Shown here: in pieces, positions 49,112-59,965 of the stretch | How positions within the stretch are numbered: the first letter of the stretch is position 1 | Layout of the letters: the number at the start of each line of letters is the position of its first letter | Assembly (NCBI GenBank): GCA_913052475.1 | Contig: CAJXEJ010000006.1 | Location: 1-64,000, forward strand | Reading direction: 5' to 3' | Source: an uncultured Dehalococcoidia bacterium | GTDB lineage: Bacteria; Chloroflexota; Dehalococcoidia; Lucifugimonadales; Lucifugimonadaceae | Length of the DNA: 64,000 bases | Made by a program: the position numbers and the translations under genes | Notes under the pieces: generated by a model | What the model saw: the letters and a program-made list of their open reading frames with translations, nothing else | Told to the model about the DNA's origin: nothing | Databases searched by the model: none

Positions 49112-50623
49112 ATGACTAACCCAACCACTCCCGTTCGAGTTCGCTACGCTCCCAGTCCGACTGGCATCCCGCACATCGGAAACATCCGTACAGCCCTGTT
49201 TTGCTGGGTGCTCGCGCAGCAAACCGAGGGCCAATTCGTTATTCGTATCGAAGACACCGACCGCAGCCGCTACGATGCCGATGCCGAAAAAGCGATCTTC
49301 GAATCGCTGGATTGGCTAGGACTCGGCTGGGACGAAGGACCCGGCAAGGGCGGTCCGCACGAACCGTACGTGCAGTCAGAGCGCAAGCAGATTTATATCG
49401 AAGCTGCCCATCGGCTTGTGGAGTCGGGACACGCCTACTTCGACGACACTACGCCGGAGCAGCTTCACGCTCTCCGTGAACGCCAACGCGCTGCCAAGCA
49501 GCCACCTCGCTACGACGGTCGCGGTCGACATCGTAGTCCAGAGGAGATCGAAGAATCTTGCAAAGCCGGACTGCCGATCACGATTCGCCTGAAGGTTCCC
49601 GAATTTGGCTCGGTCTCGTTCGTTGATGCCATTCGCGGAAAGATCACGTTCGAATTGAAAGAACTCGATGATTTCGTAATTCTGAAGTCGGACAAAATGC
49701 CGACTTACCACCTAGCTCACATCCTCGACGATCATGCGATGGGCATCACTCACGTGATCCGCGGCGATGAATGGATTTCCAGCACGCCTCGCCACCTGTT
49801 GATTCATCAAGCGCTCGGCATCGAGCCGCCTGAATACGTCCACGTACCGTTAATTTTGGGCAAAGATAAAGCCAAACTTAGCAAGCGACACGGGGCCACA
49901 TCTGCTCTCGAATACCGGGATCTGGGATTCCTGTCCGACGCCGTTTTCAACTTCATCTGCCTTCTCGGCTGGTCGCCGGGTGACGACACCGAAGTGATGA
50001 AACGCGAAGAGATCGTCAAGCGCTTCAGCATCGATCGAATCAATGATTCGCCCGCCACGTTCGATGCTGAAAAGCTCGAATGGATGAACGGCGTGTACAT
50101 CCGAAACATGGACGAAGACACGTTGATGGGACATCTATTGCCGTTCATGGAGCGACCCGAATCCGAGGGTGGACTTCCCGATTCGGTCACCCGCCCAATC
50201 GACCGCGAATATCTAAAACGATTGCTCCCACTGGTGCATGAGCGTCTGAAATTGCTCACCGAAGGTACTGAAACACTCGATTTCTTTTTTGCTAACAATG
50301 TGAGTCCTGCTGCTGAGGATCTCCTAGGTCGAAAGATGGATATAGAGATGACAGAGCGTGCGCTCGCTACAGCGCTTGAACTCTGCAAGACTGCAACATC
50401 GTTCGAACCTGAGCACCTAGAAACTGAATATCGTGCATTGGCGGAACAAATCGAGATGAAACCGGGTCAGTTATTCTCGCCGATTCGGGTTGCCACGACC
50501 GGCAAGCCGTTCGCTCCTCCGCTATTCGACACGATGTCGGCCATCGGTCAGGACCGCTGTATTGAACGAATCGAAAACGCTCTTAGTGTTTTGCGTTCGG
50601 CTGCACCAGCTTCTACCGACTAG
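49112..50623 (+). CDS. gltX: glutamyl-tRNA synthetase
   Basis: VRVRYAPSPTGIPHIGNIRTALF...FVIRIEDTDRSRYD...KDKAKLSKRHGATSALEY. Confidence 0.97.
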   Translation: MTNPTTPVRVRYAPSPTGIPHIGNIRTALFCWVLAQQTEGQFVIRIEDTDRSRYDADAEKAIFESLDWLGLGWDEGPGKGGPHEPYVQSERKQIYIEAAHRLVESGHAYFDDTTPEQLHALRERQRAAKQPPRYDGRGRHRSPEEIEESCKAGLPITIRLKVPEFGSVSFVDAIRGKITFELKELDDFVILKSDKMPTYHLAHILDDHAMGITHVIRGDEWISSTPRHLLIHQALGIEPPEYVHVPLILGKDKAKLSKRHGATSALEYRDLGFLSDAVFNFICLLGWSPGDDTEVMKREEIVKRFSIDRINDSPATFDAEKLEWMNGVYIRNMDEDTLMGHLLPFMERPESEGGLPDSVTRPIDREYLKRLLPLVHERLKLLTEGTETLDFFFANNVSPAAEDLLGRKMDIEMTERALATALELCKTATSFEPEHLETEYRALAEQIEMKPGQLFSPIRVATTGKPFAPPLFDTMSAIGQDRCIERIENALSVLRSAAPASTD

Positions 50624-50758
50624 CAATTCGAGAACAAACTTTTAATTGACCTGGTGTCGGGCTACTACCTATACTGGAAGGTAGCGCATTTGCATTTCAG
50701 ATGTTGTATTTGACCGGTCAGGCAATCACCTGGCTCAAACTACGAATCAGGAACACCG

Positions 50759-50953
50759 TTGGTAGAATTACGAATCAACGAAGGCGAGAGTTTCGAAGGC
50801 TTCCTCCGACGCTTCACCAAGCGGGTACAGCAGGAATCGATCATTTCCGAAGCTCGACGACGACAGCACTTCGAGCCGCCCAGCATCACTCGTAAGAAGA
50901 CTGCCGCTGCAAAGCGACGCAAGAGCGTTAAGGCGACACTGAAGAACATGTAA
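50759..50953 (+). CDS. rpsU: 30S ribosomal protein S21
   Basis: ELRINEGESFEGFLRRFTKRVQQESIISEARRRQHFEPPSITRKKTAAAKRRK; TTG start. Confidence 0.92.
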   Translation: MVELRINEGESFEGFLRRFTKRVQQESIISEARRRQHFEPPSITRKKTAAAKRRKSVKATLKNM

Positions 50954-51237
50954 TCAGTGCGGAGACCCGATTGCGGGTACTTGGTTCGAATGCGATAGCA
51001 CTCCGGTTTATCTGGGGTGTTTTTGTTTGTCTGATCTTTGCGTTTACTACCGACCTATCGGTCCACTCCCAAAAGATTTCACATCCGCTTAATAAAAAGG
51101 ACTGTTTGACCGGTGATTTTGTGTTCGGGAGAGGTGACAATAGAATCATTGTTCGCATAGTGAGTTGGCGCGAGTTGATCGGCGCCAATTGGTCTGCCAA
51201 TAGTCGCTCGCTTTAGTCTCTCTGGGGAGCACCTAAA

Positions 51238-51939
51238 TTGAAGTTCGGGATTGTTGTGTTCCCCGGTACGTGGAGCGAGAAAGACACCCACCATGCTGTA
51301 AACGGTGTGCTAGATCAAGATGCCGAGTACATCTGGCACGGCGATGAAGCGTTGGATCAGTACGACGCAATAGTGCTCCCAGGCGGATTTTCCTACGGTG
51401 ATTTCCTGAGATGCGGTGCAATCGCCCGTTTCTCTCCCGTTATGGAAGCGGTTCGAAACTTTGCCGACCGGGGCGGACCTGTTCTGGGAATCTGCAACGG
51501 ATTTCAGGTCTTATGTGAGTCTGGACTCCTTCCCGGCGTTCTTATGCGCAACGACCATCTCGAATTCAGGTGTATTTGGACCGATCTCAGAGTCGAAAAC
51601 GACTTGACTATGTTCACCTCAACAGCCACCAAAGGCCAGACGCTCCACATCCCAATGTCGCACGGTGAAGGCAACTACCAAGCTGACGATGCAACGATCG
51701 AACGACTCGAAAGCAATTGGCAGGTGGTGCTCCGTTACGCCGATGCTGCCGGAAACGTAACCCCTGAAATCAATCCCAATGGCTCGATCAACAACATCGC
51801 CGGGATCATCAACGAACGTGGGAACGTGATGGGCATGATGCCTCATCCCGAAAAAGCGAGCGAAAAGCTGATTGGTGGAGATGACGGAAACGTTATTTTC
51901 AGCTCGATGATCGAGAACCTCGTCGCAACACTGACGTGA
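51238..51939 (+). CDS. purQ: phosphoribosylformylglycinamidine synthase subunit PurQ
   Basis: MKFGIVVFPGTWSEKDT...VLPGGFSYGDFLRCGAIARFSPV...GICNGFQVLCESGLLPG. Confidence 0.96.
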   Translation: MKFGIVVFPGTWSEKDTHHAVNGVLDQDAEYIWHGDEALDQYDAIVLPGGFSYGDFLRCGAIARFSPVMEAVRNFADRGGPVLGICNGFQVLCESGLLPGVLMRNDHLEFRCIWTDLRVENDLTMFTSTATKGQTLHIPMSHGEGNYQADDATIERLESNWQVVLRYADAAGNVTPEINPNGSINNIAGIINERGNVMGMMPHPEKASEKLIGGDDGNVIFSSMIENLVATLT

Positions 51940-51993
51940 TCACACAGTCGTAATTTTCCTAAAGCAACAAAGAAAACGGGACGAACAATCTAA

Positions 51994-54204
51994 ATGACGG
52001 TAAGCCAGGAAATACTCGACGAAATCGCTCTCAGTCGCTCTGAATACGAAGCAATAATTGACCGACTAGGTCGAGAACCAGAACCGCTCGAACTCGGGTT
52101 GTTCGGTGCGTTGTGGTCGGAACACTGCGGATACAAGCACACCAAAGCGTTGCTCCGTACCCTGCCCTCATCATCAGATCGATTGCTGGTAGCTCCCGGT
52201 GCTGAGAACGCTGGCGTTATCGATCTTGGCGATGGGCTTGCGGTTGCGTTCAAGATCGAATCTCACAACCACCCTTCCGCGGTCGAACCGTTCGAGGGTG
52301 CGGCAACCGGTGTCGGCGGAATCATCCGTGACATCTTTGCAATGGGTGCCCGACCGATCGCCCTTCTCAACTCTCTCCGATTCGGGCAACCCGACAACGC
52401 GCATACTCGCTACCTGCTCAATGGCGTTATTGGCGGCATTTCCTCGTACGGCAATTGCATCGGAATTCCTAATGTAGGCGGTGAGATATTTTTCTCCGAA
52501 ACTTACAAGGGCAATCCGCTGGTCAACGCCATGTGCGTTGGGTTAATTGAGGATGGAAACATGGCGAGCGCCTCGGCGAAAGAACCGGGCGACTTGCTAA
52601 TGCTCGTCGGTGCCGATACGGGTCGTGACGGTATCCATGGTGCTTCTGGGCTGGCATCTCGATCGTTCGAAGAACAGGCCGAAATGCGGTCGGCCGTGCA
52701 GGTTGGTAATCCGTTCCTTGAGAAGGTATTGATTGAAGCGTGTCTGGAAGCCCTCAATCTGCCTAGTGTGGTAGGTCTGCAAGATTGCGGAGCCGCCGGA
52801 ATCACTTCAGCAGCAATCGAAATGGCTGAACGATCGGGCATGGGACTTAAACTCCTAATCGACGAAGTTCCACGCCGTGAGGAAGGTATGACGCCATACG
52901 AGGTCATGCTCTCAGAATCTCAGGAGCGAATGCTTCTTGCCATCACTCCCGGACAGGAGGGACCGGTACTGGAGCTTTTCGAGAAATGGGACCTCGACGC
53001 CACGGTTATCGGTGAGTTTGAGATCGGTGAAAACGTTCGCATTTACGACAACGGCGAGCAGGTAAGTTCAACTCCTGTAATCACCTTGACTGACGCACCC
53101 GAATACAAATTCACGGGAACAAAACCAGGCTGGTTGAAAGATCTGCAAGAAGCCGATCTTTCCGCTACTCCATTACCTTCGGAATCTCCCGCAGACGTTC
53201 TGTTGAAAATGTTGGCGGCTCCGAACATTGCATCCCGCTTCCCGATCTATCGCCAATACGACTATCACGTTCAGACCAATACGGTTGTAGAACCGGGCGG
53301 TGATGCCGCTGTGCTCCGTCTGAAGGGATCGAAACGAGGTATCGCGGTGTCGACCGACTGCAACGGACGAATCTGCTACCTCGACCCAAACATCGGCACG
53401 GCGATTGCTGTTGCCGAAGCCTGCCGAAACCTTTCGGTCACGGGCGCAGAGCCTGTAGCACTTACCGACGGGCTCAATTTCGGAAATCCCGAGACACCCG
53501 ATGTGCAGTTCCAACTCACAGAATCAATCGAGGGCATGGGACGTGCTGCCGAGGCGTTCGGAATTCCGATCGTCAGCGGGAACGCCAGCCTCTACAACCA
53601 GTCGGCAGGCACCGACATCTTCCCGACTCCCATCATCGGCTCGCTTGGCCTGCTCGAAGATGTCGAAAAACACTCCACCGCGGGATTCAAATCCGATGGC
53701 GATTTAATCGTTCTCCTCGGCACCGATTCACCATGGGATGAAATCGATGGATTCGCTGGCAGCGAATATCTCGATCTGATCCACGGCAAGGTCGAAGGTC
53801 AACCAAAACTCGATCTCGATCTCGAAGTTCGCACTCAGACCGTGTGCCGCATGGCGGTGGCTTCTGGAATCGTAGCGTCCGGGCACGACGTTTCTGATGG
53901 AGGTCTAGCAGTGGCTATCACCGAGAGTGCTGTGATCGGCGGAATCGGTGCCACGATCACCGCTACGCCCGGCGATCGCTGGGATGCCGCAATGTTCGGC
54001 GAGTCGCAGTCGAGAATCGTCGTTAGCGTGGCCGCGGCAGATCTAAGTAAGCTTGAACTTCTCGCCGGTGAAGGTGACGTTCCGATGGGTGTGATCGGTA
54101 CTGTCGGGGGCGATTCATTAAGATTCGGTGATTCGATCTCGATTCCAGTTGCCGACGCTGATAATGCCTGGAAAAACGGCTTCAGCCTAGCGACGTCTGA
54201 CTGA
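51994..54204 (+). CDS. purL: phosphoribosylformylglycinamidine synthase subunit PurL
   Basis: LELGLFGALWSEHCGYKHTKALL...FKIESHNHPSAVEPFEGAATGVGGIIRDIFAMGARP. Confidence 0.97.
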   Translation: MTVSQEILDEIALSRSEYEAIIDRLGREPEPLELGLFGALWSEHCGYKHTKALLRTLPSSSDRLLVAPGAENAGVIDLGDGLAVAFKIESHNHPSAVEPFEGAATGVGGIIRDIFAMGARPIALLNSLRFGQPDNAHTRYLLNGVIGGISSYGNCIGIPNVGGEIFFSETYKGNPLVNAMCVGLIEDGNMASASAKEPGDLLMLVGADTGRDGIHGASGLASRSFEEQAEMRSAVQVGNPFLEKVLIEACLEALNLPSVVGLQDCGAAGITSAAIEMAERSGMGLKLLIDEVPRREEGMTPYEVMLSESQERMLLAITPGQEGPVLELFEKWDLDATVIGEFEIGENVRIYDNGEQVSSTPVITLTDAPEYKFTGTKPGWLKDLQEADLSATPLPSESPADVLLKMLAAPNIASRFPIYRQYDYHVQTNTVVEPGGDAAVLRLKGSKRGIAVSTDCNGRICYLDPNIGTAIAVAEACRNLSVTGAEPVALTDGLNFGNPETPDVQFQLTESIEGMGRAAEAFGIPIVSGNASLYNQSAGTDIFPTPIIGSLGLLEDVEKHSTAGFKSDGDLIVLLGTDSPWDEIDGFAGSEYLDLIHGKVEGQPKLDLDLEVRTQTVCRMAVASGIVASGHDVSDGGLAVAITESAVIGGIGATITATPGDRWDAAMFGESQSRIVVSVAAADLSKLELLAGEGDVPMGVIGTVGGDSLRFGDSISIPVADADNAWKNGFSLATSD

Positions 54205-54208
54205 GGGC

Positions 54209-55081
54209 TTGGCTAAAGCATTGACGATTCCAGTCCAAACCGACATCACGTCGCTGATCGAAAGATATGACACGCTCTTCTTTGATTCGTTTGGTGTACT
54301 AGTCGACGGTGTCGACGCCCTTCCGGGAGCGGTCGAACTCGTTAACCGGATGAATGCCGACGGTGTGAACTATTTCGTTGTCACGAATGATGCATCGGTA
54401 TCCCTCGAATCGCGAGTCAAAACATTCGCCTCGAAAGGATTCGATATTCCGGTTGAGCGAATTGTTAATTCAGGCTCTCTCATTTGTGGATATTTCGCCG
54501 AAAACAATCTTCATAGCGCACCTACACTGGTATTGGGAACCCGGGCCGCGAAGGACTACACCATCGCGGCCGGTGCTCGGTTGGTCGAGCTTGGCGCCGA
54601 TGAAGAACCCGATGTGATCGTGCTCGATCACAGTGATCCCCACGACTGGAAGACTACGCTTGAAGACGTTCTAGCTCTGATGAGTCGGAGATTCCATCAG
54701 GACAAACCAGTCAAACTCGTGCTCCCAAACCCTGACTTCATATATCCGAACGGTCCGGGAGTATTCGGGTTTGGTGCAGCGGCGTTCATCAATCTGCTCG
54801 AACAAGCACTCGAACGGCTTCACGGACCGCACCTGGCACTGGTCGCATCGAAGTTAGGCAAGCCTTATTCACCGATATTTTTAGAAGCCGTGAGACGAGC
54901 GGGAACGGACAATGCCGTGATGATCGGTGATCAACTGGAAACCGACATCCTTGGAGCCAACAATGCCGATATCGATTCGGTGGTTGTCACTACCGGGATC
55001 AATCGACGTTCATCCCCCGACGAATTCAAAGATGTCGCTGATGAGCTAACTCCCCGCTATATCCTTACTTCACTCGTATAA
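54209..55081 (+). CDS. HAD-IIA family hydrolase
   Basis: YDTLFFDSFGVLVDGVDALPGAVELVNRMNADGVNYFVVTNDAS...MIGDQLETDILGANNADIDSVVVTTG. Confidence 0.92.
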   Translation: MAKALTIPVQTDITSLIERYDTLFFDSFGVLVDGVDALPGAVELVNRMNADGVNYFVVTNDASVSLESRVKTFASKGFDIPVERIVNSGSLICGYFAENNLHSAPTLVLGTRAAKDYTIAAGARLVELGADEEPDVIVLDHSDPHDWKTTLEDVLALMSRRFHQDKPVKLVLPNPDFIYPNGPGVFGFGAAAFINLLEQALERLHGPHLALVASKLGKPYSPIFLEAVRRAGTDNAVMIGDQLETDILGANNADIDSVVVTTGINRRSSPDEFKDVADELTPRYILTSLV

Positions 55082-55168
55082 AATCAATAACCAGAATAAT
55101 TCAAACGATAACTGGCGCGAGTGCTTCCGGTACTCGCGTTTGTGTGTAGCTGCTAACCCTCAACAACG

Positions 55169-55519
55169 ATGCCAACCTACGTTTACAAGTGCGCCGACAC
55201 TGGTCATATTTTCGAGATAATCCAGAAGTTCAGCGATGAACCAGAGGCAAACTGCCCGACGTGCAACAGCACGTCGAAACGTCAGATTTCAGCCCCGACG
55301 GTTATCTATAAAGGTTCAGGCTTCTACACGACCGACTACGGCTCCGGATCAAGCCCCGGCACGAAATCCTCAAACGGCGGTTCATCGAGCAAGGCTGATT
55401 CATCCGATTCTGACCAGTCGAGCTCGTCATCGTCTTCTGAGTCGAAGAAGACCGACAGCAGCAGCGGTAGCAGCGATTCAGGCTCTCATTCCCACGGCGG
55501 CGGCAGCCACACTCACTAG
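55169..55519 (+). CDS. FmdB family zinc-ribbon protein with Ser-rich, His-containing tail
   Basis: MPTYVYKCADTGHIFEIIQKFSDEPEANCPTCNSTSKRQISAPTVIYKGSGFYTTDY. Confidence 0.93.
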   Translation: MPTYVYKCADTGHIFEIIQKFSDEPEANCPTCNSTSKRQISAPTVIYKGSGFYTTDYGSGSSPGTKSSNGGSSSKADSSDSDQSSSSSSSESKKTDSSSGSSDSGSHSHGGGSHTH

Positions 55520-55534
55520 CTCTCAGGAGCCCAA

Positions 55535-56008
55535 ATGCGTGCCGTTATCCAGCGGGTCAACAAAGCGTCCGTAACCGTTTCTGGCGAAGTCACTGGCGCA
55601 ATAGATCGCGGGCTGTGTTTGTTGGTTGGCATCACTTACGACGATACCGAGGACGATCTCAAGTACATTGTCGAAAAGACTCTCAATATGCGGATTTTCC
55701 CTGACGCAACTGGTGATTCAGGGTTCGACGAATCGGTAGTTGATATTTCAGGCGGGCTCCTACTGGTAAGCCAGTTCACGCTCTACTCAACGACCCGCAA
55801 AGGACGACGCCCCGGATTTACCGACGCTGCCCGTCCGGAACAAGCTGAGCCGATGTTCAAGCAGTTAGTCGATTCGTTCCGACTCAATAGTGGACTCCGC
55901 GTGGAAACAGGGGTGTTCGGAGCCATGATGACCGTTGAGATCGAAAACGCGGGTCCGGTGACGATTATTCTCGATTCAGCAGATCGAAACACGCCCCGGC
56001 GAAGTTAG
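55535..56008 (+). CDS. dtd: D-aminoacyl-tRNA deacylase
   Basis: MRAVIQRVNKASVTVSGEVTGAIDRGLCLLVGI...LLVSQFTLYSTTRKGRRPGFTDAARPEQAEPMF. Confidence 0.95.
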   Translation: MRAVIQRVNKASVTVSGEVTGAIDRGLCLLVGITYDDTEDDLKYIVEKTLNMRIFPDATGDSGFDESVVDISGGLLLVSQFTLYSTTRKGRRPGFTDAARPEQAEPMFKQLVDSFRLNSGLRVETGVFGAMMTVEIENAGPVTIILDSADRNTPRRS

Positions 56009-56257
56009 TTCGCTCTACTGCGGCGACCAGCTCGCAATGGTCCCATTGCCAACGCTTACAGAGTCGGTGGCCCACTCGCATCAAGCACCCAAACCTGGGG
56101 GAGTTGAACTCCTCGGACAGATAGACCTCGCCATCCGGTGATTAATTAGCAAATTGACTCGTTTCAAGATTGGGAATAATTGAACGCACCACGCGCCCTA
56201 TTACGATAGAAAATGATTGTCAGATCCACAGCCCACCGTGACGTTAGGAAGTAATGA

Positions 56258-57196
56258 TCAGGCGTTCTTCGTTTCGTAATCGAGTGAAATGTCCAATGCA
56301 CGAACCGAGTGTGTGAGCGCACCAATCGAAATAATATCCACACCACTTGCCGCCACTTCCGCGACATTAGCTAGTGTGATGCCTCCTGAGGCCTCCACCG
56401 TGCAGTCGGTAGCAATCTGGTCGACTGCAACCCGCATTTCGTCAGGTGACATATTGTCGAGCATTACGATGTCAGCACCGGCCGATGCCGCTGCCAGTGC
56501 GGCTTCGATCGATTCGACTTCAACTTCGATCTTCACCGTGTGTGGTGCTCTTGCCCTAGCTCGTTTTATCGCTTGTCTAAGATCCACGCCTTCACCCTGT
56601 AGCGCGGCGAGATGGTTGTCCTTGATCAGCACACCGTCGGCGAGCGTCATTCGATGATTCCTGCCACCGCCGATCGAAACTGCATACTTATCGAGCAGGC
56701 GAAGACCAGGAACTGTCTTCCGGGTGTCAGTTATCGATACTGCTGTGCCGTCAACTGCTTGCACATACTGGTCGGTCAGCGTGGCGATACCGCACATCCG
56801 CTGAAGGAAGTTGAGTGCGGTTCGTTCGGCTGTCAAAATCGATGCCATTGAGCCAGTAATTGTGGCAACTATCTCGCCACCCTCAACGCGATCGCCATCA
56901 AGTAATTTCGATGTGAACACGAGATCCGAATTCACTCTTAGGAACGTCCTCGCAGCAACATCAAGGCCAGCGAGTATCCCGGCCTCTTGAGGAACCAAAG
57001 AAGCACGAGACTCAAGGTGTGGTGGTATCAATGCCGAGGTTGTGACATCAGATCCGACCGAGTCCTCTTCAAGTGCACAATCAATGAAGACATCAAGTTC
57101 TCTTGGAGTTAGGAGCATCAGTTTCTTGGAGGCTAAACGTGAGCGTGAGATTGTCGGGCGATTAGCCTGCGACTTCGAGCATTCGCTCAAGTGCAA
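56258..57196 (-). CDS. nadC: nicotinate-nucleotide diphosphorylase (carboxylating)
   Basis: [18 protein letters not shown]...[43 protein letters not shown]-type motif; true start probably internal because the ORF overlaps nadA. Confidence 0.95.
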   Translation of the reverse strand: [312 protein letters not shown]

Positions 57197-58376
57197 TCAG
57201 GGCGTTTCGCTGAGTTTCCGGTTCGACTTCAATACGGTTGATCGCCAGGCCAGCCATGATGCCTTCGAGTACCCACAGCACATAAGCCGGGTGAATTCGA
57301 TACATCGTGGCACACGGACAAACCACAGAATCAAGGCAGAAGATTTCCTTGTCGGGATTCTCAGTTGCCAGCCTCCGGACCATGCTGATCTCGGTGCCAA
57401 CACCCCACGACGTTCCCGCGGGTGCAGCGGCGATCTTCTGAAGTATCAATTCAGTCGATCCGTACATGTCGGCGGCAGCAACGACTTCCCGCGTGCACTC
57501 GGGGTGAACAATGATCGTCGTTTCCGGGTTGCGCTCACGTGTTGCTTCGATTTGATCGACAGTGAAGCGGGTATGAACAGAGCAATGCCCCTGCCAGAGC
57601 AAAACCTTCGCGTGGTTAATCTCTTCTTCAGAGAGACCACCCATCGGCAAGAATGGATTCCATACCACCATGTGGTCTTCTGAAATACCCTTGGCAATGG
57701 CGGTGTTCCGACCAAGATGTTGGTCGGGCAAGAATAGGATTTTCTCGCCGCGATCTAGCGCCCAGTCGAACGCTTTGTCGGCATTCGAAGAGGTGCAGAC
57801 CAGTCCGCCATTTTTTCCGCAGTGAGCCTTGATCGCAGCGGCAGAGTTCATATAGGTGATCGGAATGATATCTTCGGTAGTTCCGAGAACAGATTCGAGA
57901 TCATCCCAGCAATCGTTTACATCGGAAGCAGTAGCCATATCCGCCATCGAACAGCCAGCTGTCATGTTGGGTAAAAGAACGTTTTGGTCGCTTGACGTCA
58001 AAATCTCGGCAGTTTCCGCCATAAAGTGAACACCGCAGAAAATGATCCACTTGGCGTCTCTCGCTGCCGCTGCCATCTTCGACAGTTTGTATGAATCGCC
58101 GGTGAAGTCGGCGTACTGAATAACGTCATTACGTTGGTAGTGGTGCCCGAGAAGAATGGCTTTTTCGCCAATTTCGTTTCGGGCGAATTCGATATCTTCG
58201 GCAATCTCACCGGGAGTCAACTTCAAGTAGCGGGTTGGTATTTTTTGCCAACGCACACCAGCCTTAAACTCCTCTTCAAGAGTTTTTGTACGCAGATTGC
58301 CATCGGTCTGGCAAAAGGCCGACTGTTCCAGTTCCGAAATCGGAACGGTAATCTGCTTTGTGAACAGTGGCGTCAT
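57162..58376 (-). CDS. nadA: quinolinate synthase
   Basis: AILLGHHYQRNDVIQYADFTGDSYKLSKMAA...IFCGVHFMAETAEILTSSDQNVLLPNMTAGCSMADMA. Confidence 0.95.
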   Translation of the reverse strand: MTPLFTKQITVPISELEQSAFCQTDGNLRTKTLEEEFKAGVRWQKIPTRYLKLTPGEIAEDIEFARNEIGEKAILLGHHYQRNDVIQYADFTGDSYKLSKMAAAARDAKWIIFCGVHFMAETAEILTSSDQNVLLPNMTAGCSMADMATASDVNDCWDDLESVLGTTEDIIPITYMNSAAAIKAHCGKNGGLVCTSSNADKAFDWALDRGEKILFLPDQHLGRNTAIAKGISEDHMVVWNPFLPMGGLSEEEINHAKVLLWQGHCSVHTRFTVDQIEATRERNPETTIIVHPECTREVVAAADMYGSTELILQKIAAAPAGTSWGVGTEISMVRRLATENPDKEIFCLDSVVCPCATMYRIHPAYVLWVLEGIMAGLAINRIEVEPETQRNALIALERMLEVAG

Positions 58377-59722
58377 TCGACCGGTACCTTTTCCTTTTTC
58401 ACCCGAGATTGAACTTGTGACAACTCGGATTCGAGCGACCAGGGTGAGCTACCCGTTATCTCCACGCTGACAGTTTCGCCTGCCTTAGGCACGCCCAGTC
58501 CATCTGGCACGCTTAAATAGATAAGTTTATCGCCTCGATTGCGCCCGTGCAGCCTACCGCGTTTACGACCTTCTACAAGTACCGTATATGTTTGGCCGAC
58601 TAGTTTTGCGTTATTTTTCGCCTGAATTTCGTTCTGTAGCTCCTCTACCGTCGTTTTGCGAGCCTTCTTGACTGCACGTTCGATGTCGTCATTCATCTTG
58701 CGCGAAGCGAACGTTCCTTCCCGATACGAATATTCAGACGTGTGAACTTTTTCGAACTCGACGGCACGGAGTATGTCGAGTGAGTGCCCGAATTGAGTTT
58801 CGGTTTCCCCTGAGAACCCAACGATCAGATCAGTAGTCAGATGAACATCCGGGATCGTCTTCTTTGTTAGCTCGATCTTGTCGAGATATTGCCCACTGGT
58901 GTAACCACGTCGCATGTTCGCTAGCACAGTGTCGTCACCAGCTTGGAACGGCAGATTGATCGTTTCGCAGACTTTGGGCAGATCACGAACTGCCTCGAGA
59001 ATCCGAACTGACATGTCGTTTGGATGCGAGGTCAAAAAGCGCAATCGTTCGAGGCCATCGATCTCGTGAACTTCCTCTAGCAGGTCTGCCAGATCAACTC
59101 TGGGCTGCAGATCATGGCCGTATGAGTCGACGTTCTGTCCGAGTAGCGTGATGTCTTTCACGCCGCGGGCAACCAGCATTTCAGCTTCGTGAACTATCTC
59201 GATGGTTGATCGGCTGTTTTCTCGTCCCCGGCGATACGGGATGATGCAAAACGTGCAGAATTTGTCGCATCCGTGGACGATCGGGATAAACGAAGCGACA
59301 TTGGGAAACTGCGGGACTACGCCATTTATGCAACCTTCGAGATCAAGGCCGTGCCGTAGTCCCGCAGTTTTGAGAATCGGTTCGTACTCTTGCGGTCGTG
59401 CCCAAACATCGACATAGGGAAATCGACGTTTTAATTCGGTTTGCTGCGGGCCAACCATGCAGCCCATCACCGCGATCATGCGGTCGCTGTTGCCCTTCAT
59501 CTTCTTACCGAGTCGGCCAATAAGACCTGTGGCGGTATCTTCGGCAGACTGGCGAACCACGCAGGTGTTCAACACGACAACGTCGGCAATCGCCATGTCG
59601 TCGATCGATTCGAATCCCATTTGAGAGAATCCAGTGGACAAGCGTTCAGAGTCAGATGTATTCATCTGGCAGCCAACGGTCCAAACGTGATAACTGGGCA
59701 ATTTAAAGCTATTCGCTGTCAC
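58373..59722 (-). CDS. miaB: tRNA-2-methylthio-N6-dimethylallyladenosine synthase
   Basis: YHVWTVGCQMNTSDSERL...VHGCDKFCTFCIIPYRRGRENSR; C-terminal TRAM. Confidence 0.95.
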   Translation of the reverse strand: MTANSFKLPSYHVWTVGCQMNTSDSERLSTGFSQMGFESIDDMAIADVVVLNTCVVRQSAEDTATGLIGRLGKKMKGNSDRMIAVMGCMVGPQQTELKRRFPYVDVWARPQEYEPILKTAGLRHGLDLEGCINGVVPQFPNVASFIPIVHGCDKFCTFCIIPYRRGRENSRSTIEIVHEAEMLVARGVKDITLLGQNVDSYGHDLQPRVDLADLLEEVHEIDGLERLRFLTSHPNDMSVRILEAVRDLPKVCETINLPFQAGDDTVLANMRRGYTSGQYLDKIELTKKTIPDVHLTTDLIVGFSGETETQFGHSLDILRAVEFEKVHTSEYSYREGTFASRKMNDDIERAVKKARKTTVEELQNEIQAKNNAKLVGQTYTVLVEGRKRGRLHGRNRGDKLIYLSVPDGLGVPKAGETVSVEITGSSPWSLESELSQVQSRVKKEKVPVE

Positions 59723-59965
59723 AGCTTCGAATACGGATTGGAGGTCGGAAACGACCAGCCCTAACTCGACTTTGTGAATGATTTAACCAACCGAGAGACT
59801 CTAAGGATATCTCGACTCTCGACTGCACACCAGATTTATACGATCAAGATTGTGCAGCGATACCAGCGTACCGGATATCATGCGCCGAGAAATTGTGCGT
59901 GGGTCGTCGAATTCCGAACACATTTTCCGTGAAGATGGGATTCAATCAGTGGAGTATCTATTACT

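Noticed and set aside
50971-51216. 81-aa ORF between rpsU and purQ
   Set aside because: No homology or convincing start; more likely leader/intergenic sequence of purQ.
56090-56150. Loop GGAGTTCAACTCC on the minus strand considered as tRNA-Sec (TCA anticodon, selC)
   Set aside because: No matching acceptor stem, long variable arm or T-arm could be built around it; stem has mismatches.
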